Assembly: GCF_026340095.1 (NCBI RefSeq)
Contig: NZ_JAPEPO010000001.1
Coordinates: 3,502,501 to 3,566,500, forward strand
Direction: 5' to 3'
Length of the DNA: 64,000 nt
Source of the DNA: Streptomyces sp. NBC_01446
GTDB lineage: Bacteria > Actinomycetota > Actinomycetes > Streptomycetales > Streptomycetaceae
The notes under the pieces were generated by a model. The model was not told the origin of the DNA. It was given only the letters and a program-made list of their open reading frames with translations, and ran no database searches. This document shows, in pieces, positions 44,310 through 52,356 of this stretch. The position numbers and the translations under genes were made by a program. Every line of letters begins with the position of its first letter. Within the stretch, counting starts at the first letter, position 1.

Positions 44310-45212
44310 TCAGACAGTCAGGCCGCGCACGAGGAGGTCGAGCAGCGCACACGCGAAGAGGGCGATCCCGATGAAGCTGTTGACCTGGAAGAAGGCCCGG
44401 TTGAGCCGGGACAGGTCGCGCGGCCGCACGATCGTGTGCTCGTAGAGGAAGGCGCCCGCGACGATGACGAGGCCGAGCCAGAAGAACGCGCCCGCGTCCG
44501 TGGCGAGGGCGTACCAGACGAACAGCGCCGTGGTGAGCGTGTGGCAGCCGCGCGCTCCCCAGATCGCCGCCGGGATTCCGAAGCGGGCCGGTACCGACAT
44601 CACGCCGACCTCGCGGTCGGTCTCCACGTCCTGGCAGGCGTAGATGAGGTCGAAGCCGCCGATCCAGATGCCGACCGCGAGCCCGAGGACGACCGCGTCC
44701 CACGACCACTCGCCGGTGATCGCGAGCCAGGCGCCGACCGGGCCCATCGCCTGCGCGAGACCCAGGATGGCCTGCGGGAAGTTCGTGAACCGCTTGCCGT
44801 ACGGATAGACGACCATCGGGATCACCGCGATGGGCGCGAGCGCCAGGCACAGCGGGTTGAGCAGGGCGGCCGCACCGAGGAAGACGACGAGCGCCATGAG
44901 CGCGCCGGTCCAGGCGGACTTCACGGACATCGCGCCCGTGACGAGTTCGCGGTGGGCGGTCCTCGGGTTACGGGCGTCGATCTCGCGGTCGATGATCCGG
45001 TTCACGGCCATCGCGAACGTGCGCAGGCCGACCATCGCGATCGTCACGAGCAGCAGCCGCCACCAGTGGATGTTCCTGTCCATCTGGAACATCGCCGTGA
45101 GCGCGGCGATGTACGCGAAGGGCAGCGCGAACACCGAGTGCTCGATCATGACGAGGCGCAGGAACGCCTTGGTCCGGCCCGGCTGCGGGATCGCGGCGGA
45201 AGCGCTGGTCAC
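44310..45212 (-). CDS. mqnP: UbiA-like prenyltransferase (menaquinone)
   Basis: 300-residue membrane prenyltransferase with about eight helices, attaching the polyprenyl tail to 1,4-dihydroxy-6-naphthoate in the futalosine route. First Asp motif FAMAVNRIIDREIDARNPRT (NxxxDxxxD) near residue 65-80 and the second YACQDVETDREVGVMSVPARFG near 190-210 are visible. The GTG start overlaps the mqnL stop as GTGA. Context with UbiD- and UbiX-like genes and mqnE supports mqnP over other UbiA roles. Confidence 0.93.
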   Translation of the reverse strand: MTSASAAIPQPGRTKAFLRLVMIEHSVFALPFAYIAALTAMFQMDRNIHWWRLLLVTIAMVGLRTFAMAVNRIIDREIDARNPRTAHRELVTGAMSVKSAWTGALMALVVFLGAAALLNPLCLALAPIAVIPMVVYPYGKRFTNFPQAILGLAQAMGPVGAWLAITGEWSWDAVVLGLAVGIWIGGFDLIYACQDVETDREVGVMSVPARFGIPAAIWGARGCHTLTTALFVWYALATDAGAFFWLGLVIVAGAFLYEHTIVRPRDLSRLNRAFFQVNSFIGIALFACALLDLLVRGLTV

Positions 45213-46660
45213 AGGCCGTACTCCTTCCAACGGCGGTCGACCGTCGCCGCCGTCTGCGGGTCGGACAGCACCATCTCGGGCCAGCCGCCGTCCCGCGTGT
45301 AGCCCTCCTCGGGCCACTTCTTCGTCGCGTCGATGCCCGCCTTGCCGCCCCAGAACTGCTGGTACGACGCGTGGTCGAGGTGGTCGACGGGACCCTCGGC
45401 GACGGTCAGGTCACGGGCGTAGTCCGTGTTGCCGAGCGCCCGCCACGCGACCTCGTGCAGGTCGTGCACGTCGCAGTCCGAGTCGACGACCACGATCAGC
45501 TTGGTCAGCGACATCATGTGCGCGCCCCACACGGCGTGCATCACCTTCTGCGCGTGTTTCGGGTACTTCTTGTCGATCGAGACGATCGCGCAGTTGTGGA
45601 ATCCGCCCGACTCGGGCAGGTGGTAGTCCACGATGTCCGGCACGATGATCTTGAGGAGCGGCAGGAAGAAACGTTCCGTGGCCCGGCCGAGGGGGCCGTC
45701 CTCCGTCGGCGGGCGCCCCACCACGATCGACTGGAGCAGCGGGCGCTTGCGCATCGTCACGCAGTCGATCGTGAGCGCGGGGAAGGGTTCCTGCGGCGTG
45801 TAGAAGCCGGTGTGGTCGCCGAACGGGCCCTCGGGGAGCATCTCCCCGGGCTCCAGCCACCCCTCGAGGACGACCTCGGCGTTCGCCGGCACCTGGAGCG
45901 GCACCGTCTTGCAGTCGACCATCTCGATCCGCTTGCCCTGGATGAACCCGGCGAAGAGGTACTCGTCGATGTCCCCGGGCAGCGGCGCCGTCGACGCGTA
46001 CGTCACGGCGGGCGGGCAGCCGAAGGCGATCGCGACCGGCAGCTTCTCGCCCTTCCTGGCGGCCACCTGGTAGTGGTTGCGGCTGTCCTTGTGGATCTGC
46101 CAGTGCATGCCGATGGTGCGCCGGTCGTGGCGCTGGAGCCGGTAGAGCCCGAGGTTGCGGATGCCGCTCTCGGGGTCCTTGGTGTGCGTCAGGCCCAGGT
46201 TGAAGAAGGAGCCGCCGTCCTCGGGCCAGGTGAACAGGGCCGGGAGCTGGTCCAGGTCCACGTCGTCGCCGCGCAGGACGACCTCCTGCACCGGCGCGTC
46301 CTTCACCTTCTTCGGCGGCACGTGGACCATCGAGCCGAGCTTGCCGAACGCCTCGCGCACGCCCACGAAACCGTGCGGCAGCTCGGGGCGCAGCAGGCCG
46401 CCGATCTTGTCGCTGATCTCCTCGTAGGACTTCAGGCCGAGCGCCTTCAGCAGGCGCCGGTCGGTCCCGTACACATTCATCGCGAGGGGCATCGAGGAGC
46501 CGCGCACGTTCTCGAAGAGGAGAGCGGGGCCGCCGGACTTCTGCACCCGGTCGACGATCTCACCGACCTCGAGATAGGGGTCGACCTCGGCCTTGATGCG
46601 CTTGAGGTCGCCCTCGCGCTCCAGCGCCCGCAGGAGGGAGCGAAGATCGTCGTAAGCCAT
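45209..46660 (-). CDS. mqnL: UbiD-like decarboxylase of the futalosine pathway
   Basis: 483 residues, prenylated-FMN-dependent decarboxylase removing the carboxylate from the prenylated naphthoate. UbiD features seen: AYDDLRSLLRALEREGDLKRI at the N-terminus, NLGLTHTKDPESGIRNLGLYRLQ near residue 150, the catalytic E-x-x-R...E region LLPEGPFGDHTGFYTP (with Glu/Asp) near 270 and the conserved HAVWGAHMMSLTKLIVVVD near 385. ATG at 46660. It heads the mqnL-mqnP-mqnM operon (GTGA overlap to mqnP). Confidence 0.93.
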   Translation of the reverse strand: MAYDDLRSLLRALEREGDLKRIKAEVDPYLEVGEIVDRVQKSGGPALLFENVRGSSMPLAMNVYGTDRRLLKALGLKSYEEISDKIGGLLRPELPHGFVGVREAFGKLGSMVHVPPKKVKDAPVQEVVLRGDDVDLDQLPALFTWPEDGGSFFNLGLTHTKDPESGIRNLGLYRLQRHDRRTIGMHWQIHKDSRNHYQVAARKGEKLPVAIAFGCPPAVTYASTAPLPGDIDEYLFAGFIQGKRIEMVDCKTVPLQVPANAEVVLEGWLEPGEMLPEGPFGDHTGFYTPQEPFPALTIDCVTMRKRPLLQSIVVGRPPTEDGPLGRATERFFLPLLKIIVPDIVDYHLPESGGFHNCAIVSIDKKYPKHAQKVMHAVWGAHMMSLTKLIVVVDSDCDVHDLHEVAWRALGNTDYARDLTVAEGPVDHLDHASYQQFWGGKAGIDATKKWPEEGYTRDGGWPEMVLSDPQTAATVDRRWKEYGL

Positions 46661-46828
46661 GCGTCCCAGTATCGCTGAGGGGGCACGCACTCCCTGCGCC
46701 CGCCCCTGCCCTTCGGCCGGAGGTGCAGGGGTCGTCTCCCGGGATGGCGCAGCGCGCACCGGCTACCCTGACCCGGTCACCGGGGGCCCGAGTCGTCCCC
46801 ATGCCGCTCCTTGGGGGATCGCGACACC

Positions 46829-47239
46829 ATGCTCCGCTACTTGCCGTTCCTGCTGGTACTGGCGTTGTGGATCTACGCCTTCATCGACTGCCTGAACACT
46901 CCGGAGGAGGAGGTCAGGGGCCTGCCGAAGGTCGTGTGGGTCATCATCATCCTGCTCTTCGGCGAGGTGCTCGTCGGCCCGATCGCCTGGCTCGTCGCGG
47001 GCAGGCGCCGGCACGCGCCCGCGGGTGGCTCGACCCCGTCCGAGTGGCACCGCGGCCACCGCACCCAGTGGGTCGCGCCCGACGACAACCCCGAGTTCCT
47101 GCACTCCCTGCGCGAGGACGCTGCGTCTTCCGAAGAAGTGAAGGACGAGTCGCTCCTCAAGGACTGGGAGGCCGATCTGCGCCGCCGCGAGGAGGAGCTC
47201 AAGAAGCGCGAGCGCGAGCAGGGCGGCGAGCAGGCGTGA
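46829..47239 (+). CDS. PLDc_N-type small membrane protein
   Basis: 136 residues with two helices near the N-terminus (residues 1-18 and 34-52). The motif IYAFIDCLNTPEEEVRGLPKVVWVIIILLFGEVLVGPIAWLVAGR is the PLDc_N (phospholipase D nuclease N-terminal-like) membrane anchor, here without any nuclease. The C-terminal 75 residues are charged, ending in a Glu/Arg/Lys coiled coil. The stop overlaps the deaminase GTG, so they are coupled. ATG at 46829. Function unknown. Confidence 0.85.
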   Translation: MLRYLPFLLVLALWIYAFIDCLNTPEEEVRGLPKVVWVIIILLFGEVLVGPIAWLVAGRRRHAPAGGSTPSEWHRGHRTQWVAPDDNPEFLHSLREDAASSEEVKDESLLKDWEADLRRREEELKKREREQGGEQA

Positions 47240-47694
47240 CCGCCTTCGCCGCCGAACTGGCGCGGACCTGGCTGGCCACGGCCGTCGAGGAGGCGCGGGC
47301 GGGGCTCGCCGAGGGCGGCATCCCGATCGGCGCGGCCCTCTACTCGGCGGACGGGAAGGTCCTCGGGCGCGGGCACAACCGGCGCGTTCAGGACGGGGAT
47401 CCGTCCGTGCACGGCGAGACCGACGCCTTCCGCAACGCGGGACGGCAGCGCTCGTACAAGGGCACGACGATGGTGACGACGCTCTCGCCGTGCTGGTACT
47501 GCTCCGGTCTGGTGCGGCAGTTCGGCATCTCGCGGGTCGTCGTCGGTGAGGCGCGGACGTTCCACGGCAGCCACGACTGGCTGGCCGAGCACGGCGTGGA
47601 GATCGTGGTGCTCGACGACCCCGAGTGCGTCGCCATGATGGAGGAGTTCATCGCGGCCCGGCCCGAGCTGTGGAACGAGGACATCGGCGCCTAG
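47236..47694 (+). CDS. Nucleoside/cytosine deaminase family protein
   Basis: 152-residue zinc deaminase of the cytidine/deoxycytidylate family, closest in look to yeast cytosine deaminase and guanine deaminases. Zinc ligands and proton shuttle are in PSVHGETDAF (H-x-E, near residue 57) and TLSPCWYCSG (PCxxC, near 88). GTG start at 47236 overlaps the upstream gene. Likely deaminates a nucleobase or nucleoside; exact base not determined. It precedes a 2OG oxygenase gene on the same strand. Confidence 0.9.
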   Translation: MTAFAAELARTWLATAVEEARAGLAEGGIPIGAALYSADGKVLGRGHNRRVQDGDPSVHGETDAFRNAGRQRSYKGTTMVTTLSPCWYCSGLVRQFGISRVVVGEARTFHGSHDWLAEHGVEIVVLDDPECVAMMEEFIAARPELWNEDIGA

Positions 47695-47757
47695 CGCTCG
47701 CGTCCGGCCGGGTCAGGCGCCGTTGCCCAGGTGCTGGGCCGCGTCCACAGTAGGGGC

Positions 47758-48741
47758 ATGACCGAACTCTCCGCGCCGCGGCCCCGCATCCCCACGATCG
47801 ATCTGCGGCCCTGGCTCTCCGGCGGCCCGGACGCGCGCGCCGAGATCGCCCGTACCGTCGACGAGGCGCTGCGGACCGCCGGATTCCTGCTGGTCACCGG
47901 GCACGGCGTGGACCCGGGCCTGCGCGCCCGGATCCGGGAGGCGGCGCGCGACTTCTTCCGGCTGCCGCCCGCGGTGAAGGAGCCGTACGCCGTGAAGGTG
48001 GGCGGGCGGGGCTGGCTGGGCCCCGGCGCCGAGGCGAACGGCTACGCGGAGGGCACCGAGACCCCGCCCGACCTGAAGGAGTCCCTGTCGTACGCCTCCG
48101 AACTGCCCACCGGCGACGCGGAGATCGACGCGGAGTGGTTCCTGCCCAACACCTGGCCCGCCGAGGCGCCCGGGCTGCGCGCGCTCGTCGAGACGTATCT
48201 GGGGCGGATGCGGGAGCTGTCCGACCTGCTGCTCGAACTCCTCGCGGTCGCGCTCGGCGAGGAGGAGGACTTCTTCACCCGGCACACCACGCACCCCACT
48301 TGGGGCTTCAACATCAACTGGTACCCGGGCACGGACGTCGTGGGCGAGCCCGAGGAGGGCCAGTTCCGCATCGGCCCGCACACCGACTTCGGGACGGTCA
48401 CGGTCCTGGACCGGCAGGCGGGCAAGGGCGGGCTCCAGGTCTGCACCGACGAGGGCGGCTGGGAGGACGCGCCGTTCGACCCGGACGCGTTCACCATCAA
48501 CATCGGTGACCTGATGGCCCGCTGGACCGGCGACCGCTGGCGCTCCGGCCGGCACCGCGTCCTGCCGCCCCCGGCGGACCTGCCCGCCGAGGAGCTGATG
48601 TCGCTCGTCTACTTCTACGAGTGCGACCCGCGCACGAGCGTCGAGTCCGTCCCCGCGCCGAAGGGCCGGGTCGCGTACGAGCCCGTCGACTCGCACACGT
48701 ACCTGCGGGCGAAGCTGGACGCCATCACGGTGGAGCCTTGA
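47758..48741 (+). CDS. Isopenicillin N synthase-like 2OG-Fe(II) oxygenase
   Basis: 327 residues, double-stranded beta-helix oxygenase. IPNS family opening IPTIDLRPWLSGG and TAGFLLVTGHGVD; iron ligands in GPHTDFGTVTVL (HxD, near residue 203) and SGRHRVLPPP (second His, near 262), with the following RxS-like region poorly preserved. ATG at 47758. Substrate unknown; gibberellin-oxidase-type and IPNS-type assignments cannot be made from sequence. Its stop lies inside the first unit of a tandem repeat. Confidence 0.9.
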   Translation: MTELSAPRPRIPTIDLRPWLSGGPDARAEIARTVDEALRTAGFLLVTGHGVDPGLRARIREAARDFFRLPPAVKEPYAVKVGGRGWLGPGAEANGYAEGTETPPDLKESLSYASELPTGDAEIDAEWFLPNTWPAEAPGLRALVETYLGRMRELSDLLLELLAVALGEEEDFFTRHTTHPTWGFNINWYPGTDVVGEPEEGQFRIGPHTDFGTVTVLDRQAGKGGLQVCTDEGGWEDAPFDPDAFTINIGDLMARWTGDRWRSGRHRVLPPPADLPAEELMSLVYFYECDPRTSVESVPAPKGRVAYEPVDSHTYLRAKLDAITVEP

Positions 48742-48880
48742 TCGCCGTGGCACCTTGACCGGCGTGGAGCCTTGATCGCCGTGGCACCTTGACCGGCGTG
48801 GAGCCTTGATCGCCGTGGCACCTTGACCGGCGTAGAGCCTTGACCGCCGTGGGGCCTGATCACTGTGGGGTCTTGAGGTA
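48732..48880. repeat. 17/34-bp tandem repeat (minisatellite) at a convergent gene junction
   Basis: Three perfect 34-bp copies (48732-48765, 48766-48799, 48800-48833), each made of two related 17-mers, GGAGCCTTGATCGCCGT and GGCACCTTGACCGGCGT, then decaying copies AGAGCCTTGACCGCCGT and GGGGCCTGATCACTGT to about 48880. The first copy holds the stop codon of the oxygenase gene and the last part holds the end of the SRPBCC gene. Confidence 0.92.
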
Positions 48881-49408
48881 GCTGTTCCGGATCTGCTGCC
48901 AGCGGTCCGGGGTCCAGGCCGCCCAGGCCCGCTCGTCCGTCGGGCGCCCGTCGAGCGCGGCGGTCAGGTGCTCGAAGTGGTCGTGCCAGGCGGCCAGGCA
49001 GTCCAGGCGCGCCGCGTCGTCGCCGTCGATCTCGCCGGTGAACCGCAGGGTCGTCGCGTCGGGGGCCGTCGGCTCCAGGTGGAAGCGCATGCGGCCGTAC
49101 GGGCCTTCGAGCGTGTACTCGGCGACGCGTTCGCCGTCCCACGCGGTGACGCGGCCCGTGTGGGCCCGCCCGCTGTTGAGCCACCGCAGCGTGACCGCCC
49201 CGCCGAGCCGTGGTTCGAGCACATCGGCGGCGGCCAGCCACCCCGGCAGTCCCGCGGGGGTGGCCACCGCCTCCCAGACCTGCTCCACGGGGTGGGGGAG
49301 CGCGATCGTGAAGTGCAGGGTGTGGGTGTGACCCTCGGTCCGGCTCGTGCCGGGCGCCACGGGTGTGGCGGAGGCCGCGGGCTCGGTGGGGTGGCTGGAT
49401 TCGGTCAT
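48860..49408 (-). CDS. SRPBCC (START/AHSA1-like) domain protein
   Basis: 182 residues. The core HTLHFTIALPHPVEQVWEAVATPAGLPGWLA near residue 27 and DGERVAEYTLEGPYGRMRFHLEP and ATTLRFTGEI thereafter fit the SRPBCC fold of AHSA1-type lipid/ligand-binding proteins. The C-terminal DCLAAWHDHFEHLTAALDG is the usual last helix. ATG at 49408 (MTESSHPTEP). The final codons lie in the repeat tract at the junction with the oxygenase gene, so its C-terminus may vary between strains. Confidence 0.85.
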   Translation of the reverse strand: MTESSHPTEPAASATPVAPGTSRTEGHTHTLHFTIALPHPVEQVWEAVATPAGLPGWLAAADVLEPRLGGAVTLRWLNSGRAHTGRVTAWDGERVAEYTLEGPYGRMRFHLEPTAPDATTLRFTGEIDGDDAARLDCLAAWHDHFEHLTAALDGRPTDERAWAAWTPDRWQQIRNSYLKTPQ

Positions 49409-49502
49409 ACCTCCAGGCTGGCGCGACCGCGCGCTTCGCGCACCCTTGGGCACCGGGATCCGTGCGGCGCCCCGCCCGGCCCCCTCGCTGTCCGTCCGTA
49501 CG

Positions 49503-49550
49503 CCGACGGCCGACCTCTTGTGACTCGCGTCACAAGAGGTCGGCCGTCGG
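49503..49550 (-). terminator. 22-bp perfect hairpin after ccsB
   Basis: A perfect 22-bp stem with the four-base loop TCGC, 14 nt after the ccsB stop, ends the cytochrome c maturation operon. The top of the stem reads TTGTGAC-TCGC-GTCACAA, which happens to equal a Rex/Crp-type palindrome; as part of the hairpin it is most simply a terminator. Confidence 0.85.
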
Positions 49551-49564
49551 TGGTTGTCGCGGTG

Positions 49565-50656
49565 TCAGACGCCGGCGTAGGAGTGCTTGCCGGTGACGAA
49601 GATGTTCACGCCGTAGTAGTTGAACAGCCAGCAGCCGAACGCGATCAGGGCCAGGTAGGCGGCCTTGCGGCCCTTCCATCCGGCGGTCGCGCGGGCGTGC
49701 AGGTAGCAGGCGTAGGCGACCCAGGTGATGAACGACCAGGTCTCCTTGGGGTCCCAGCCCCAGTAGCGGCCCCAGGCGTCGCCGGCCCAGATCGCGCCCG
49801 CGATGATCGTGAACGTCCACAGCGGGAAGACGGCCGCGTTCACGCGGTAGGAGAACTTGTCGAGCGAGGCCGCGGCGGGCAGGCGCTCCAGGACGGAGGC
49901 CGCGAACTTCCCGGGCTTGCCGCCGTTCGCCAGCTTGCTCTCGTACGCGTCGCGGAAGAGGTAGAGCAGCGTGCTGACCGCGCCCACGTAGAACACCGCG
50001 CCGCAGAAGATCGCGGTGGAGACGTGGATGTACAGCCAGTACGAGTGAAGGGCGGGAACCAACTGGTCGCTGGCGGTGTACAAGACAGTGACAGCGAGGC
50101 CGAGATCGAGGAGGACCGTGGTGACCAGCGGGAGGCCGAGCCAGCCGATGTTCTTCTTCGCCAGCATGAGGCCGAGGTACACAGCGACGGCGACGGTGGA
50201 GAAGGTGATGTTGAACTCGTACATGTTGCCCCACGGCGCGCGCTGCACGGAGAGTGCGCGGGTGAGAACACCGCTCGCCTCGACGAGGAACGCGAGCACG
50301 GTGAGGGACACCGCGATACGGCCGTAGAGGTCGCCCTGCTCGTCCCCGCCGGAGGCGCCGGGACCGTCCGGTACGTCACGCGTGCCGGAGACGGCGCGGG
50401 TCACGACGCTGGGCCGCTCCAGAACGGCAGTGCCGCCGTTCTTCTCCTTGACCTGCACCTTCACGGAGCCGGCCGCGGCCTGCGCGGTGGGCTTCTGCGT
50501 CAGCGCGGCGGCGGTGCGGCCGACCTTGCTGCGGCTGCCGAAGACCCACTCGGCCATGTGCGCGAAGAAGGCCAGGAGGTACACGGCCATCGACGAGTAG
50601 ATCAGCACATTGCTGATGTGCGCGAGATTCTCGTTGGTTGCGGCGGCGAGATTCAC
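49565..50656 (-). CDS. ccsB: Cytochrome c maturation haem lyase component CcsB (CcsA-type)
   Basis: 363-residue membrane protein of System II cytochrome c biogenesis, with ResB forming the haem export and attachment complex. The tryptophan-rich WWD motif is seen as WAGDAWGRYWGWDPKETWSF near residue 295, and histidines for haem in HSYWLYIHVSTAIFCGAVFY and others. Six to eight helices; a roughly 60-residue cytosolic insert follows the first helix. ATG overlaps the resB stop (ATGA). Last gene of the tlpA-ccdA-resB-ccsB operon. Confidence 0.95.
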   Translation of the reverse strand: MNLAAATNENLAHISNVLIYSSMAVYLLAFFAHMAEWVFGSRSKVGRTAAALTQKPTAQAAAGSVKVQVKEKNGGTAVLERPSVVTRAVSGTRDVPDGPGASGGDEQGDLYGRIAVSLTVLAFLVEASGVLTRALSVQRAPWGNMYEFNITFSTVAVAVYLGLMLAKKNIGWLGLPLVTTVLLDLGLAVTVLYTASDQLVPALHSYWLYIHVSTAIFCGAVFYVGAVSTLLYLFRDAYESKLANGGKPGKFAASVLERLPAAASLDKFSYRVNAAVFPLWTFTIIAGAIWAGDAWGRYWGWDPKETWSFITWVAYACYLHARATAGWKGRKAAYLALIAFGCWLFNYYGVNIFVTGKHSYAGV

Positions 50657-52353
50657 TTCTCAGCCCCTTCGGCAGGAACAGCAGGTTGGGGATCGGCGGC
50701 GCTGGGCGCCTGTTCGTGGAGGTGTGCGGCCAGGTCGCCGAGTTCTTCGGCCACCTTCGAGGACTCACTGCGGCCGAGACCGCCCATCTCGACGACGGTG
50801 ACTCCGTCGGCTCCGGGGGTCGCCCGGACCCAGACGCGGCGGCGCTGGATGAACAGGGAACCGGCGAGGCCCGCGATGGCGGCGAGCGCTCCGGCGAGGG
50901 CCCAGCCGTCGCCGGGCTGGTGGGTGATCTGGAAGCTCGCCCACTGCTTGATGTCCTTGTCGAACGTGATCGACCCGGCACCGTTCGGAAGCTTCATGGT
51001 CTCGCCGGGCCGCAGCCGCGTCTTGAGCAGCTCCCCCTTGGAGTCCGTGAACTTCTTCATCTTGGAGGTGTCCAGTTGGTACACGTTCTGCGGGATACCG
51101 GAGTCGACACCCAGGCTTCCGTGGTACGCGGACAGCGCGAGGACGGGGTAGTCGAGCGCGGGGAACTGGGAGAACATGTTGCCCTTCCCGGACCCCGCGA
51201 AGGTCGGCACGAAGAAGGCGTTGAAGCCGAGCTGTTCCCGCTTGCCGTTCTTGTCGCGGTAGCCGTCCATGATCTTGATGGCACCGGTGGACGTGACGTT
51301 CGAGTCGATGGGCAGCAGCGGCACGGCCTGCCGGGAGACGATCCTGCCGCGGCCGTCCCGGACGGTGACGGTGGGCGCGTAGCCGTGGCCGTTGAGGTAG
51401 ACCTTGGTGCCGTCGATCTCGAGGGGGTCGTTGACCTGGATCGCGGTCTTCTGCTCCTTGCCGGTCGCGCCGACGCTGTAGGTCACGTTGGCGCGGTAGA
51501 CGCGCGGGCTCCCCTTGTTCGGCCCGTTGCGCTCGTACGTCCCGTCGAACTTGTCGAGCTGGAAACTGAACGGCGTCAGGTCGGTGTCGGAGTTGAAGAG
51601 GTTGCCCGACTTGAAGTCGTCGTACATCGGCAGGGCGTTGGAGAAGCCTCCGTCGCCCTCGACCATCAGCTTGCCGCCCTCGGACTTGAAGAGCTGGCCC
51701 CAGGCGAAGGCGATCAGCATCACGATCAGCGCGATGTGGAAGATCAGGTTGCCGGCCTCGCGCAGATAGCCCTTCTCGGAGGCGACGGCGTCACCGGCGA
51801 CGTGGGCGCGGAAGCGGCGCTTGCGGAGGATCTCGAGAGCCGCCGCGCGGACCTGCTCCGGCTCGGCGTCGGTGCGCCAGGTCGCGGACGCGGGCAGGTG
51901 GCTGAAGCGCTTGGGGGCGCCCGGGGCGCGGCCGCGCAGCTGCCCGACGAACTGCCACGTGCGCGGGACGATGCAGCCGATGAGGGAGATGAACAGCAGG
52001 ATGTAGATCGCGGAGAACCACACCGAGCTGTAGACGTGGAACAGGCCCAGCTTGTCGTAGACCGGCGCGACCGTCGTGTGCGCGTCCTTGAACGTCTGCA
52101 CCTTCATCTCGTCGACCCCGGACTGCGGGATCAGCGAGCCGGGAATCGCCCCGAGCGAGAGCATGAAGAGCAGGATCAGCGCGACGCGCATCGAGGTGAG
52201 CTGCCGCCAGAACCAGCGGATCCAGCCGATGACACCCAGCCGGGGCAGGGTCGGGCCGCGGTCCTCCTGCGGAGCGGTGGACAGGTGCGAGCCGGCCGCG
52301 CCGAGCTCGTCGCCGCTCACCTCGCCGGTCTTGCCGGATTCAGTCGTGCTCAT
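50653..52353 (-). CDS. resB: Cytochrome c biogenesis protein ResB
   Basis: 566 residues. Family traits: LTSMRVALILLFMLSLGAIPGSLIPQ first helix with conserved SMR/GS-P, three N-terminal helices, a long external domain of about 250 residues including INDPLEIDGTKVYLNGHGYAP, and a final helix WALAGALAAIAGLAGSLFI. The System II partner of CcsB for haem delivery to apocytochrome c. It follows ccdA by 3 bp and overlaps ccsB. Confidence 0.95.
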   Translation of the reverse strand: MSTTESGKTGEVSGDELGAAGSHLSTAPQEDRGPTLPRLGVIGWIRWFWRQLTSMRVALILLFMLSLGAIPGSLIPQSGVDEMKVQTFKDAHTTVAPVYDKLGLFHVYSSVWFSAIYILLFISLIGCIVPRTWQFVGQLRGRAPGAPKRFSHLPASATWRTDAEPEQVRAAALEILRKRRFRAHVAGDAVASEKGYLREAGNLIFHIALIVMLIAFAWGQLFKSEGGKLMVEGDGGFSNALPMYDDFKSGNLFNSDTDLTPFSFQLDKFDGTYERNGPNKGSPRVYRANVTYSVGATGKEQKTAIQVNDPLEIDGTKVYLNGHGYAPTVTVRDGRGRIVSRQAVPLLPIDSNVTSTGAIKIMDGYRDKNGKREQLGFNAFFVPTFAGSGKGNMFSQFPALDYPVLALSAYHGSLGVDSGIPQNVYQLDTSKMKKFTDSKGELLKTRLRPGETMKLPNGAGSITFDKDIKQWASFQITHQPGDGWALAGALAAIAGLAGSLFIQRRRVWVRATPGADGVTVVEMGGLGRSESSKVAEELGDLAAHLHEQAPSAADPQPAVPAEGAEK

Positions 52354-52356
52354 GAA

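Noticed and set aside
49408..49564. Rex operator as the main role of the palindrome near 49518
   Set aside because: It lies within a perfect 22-bp hairpin after a stop codon, which a terminator explains more simply; kept only as a low-score finding.
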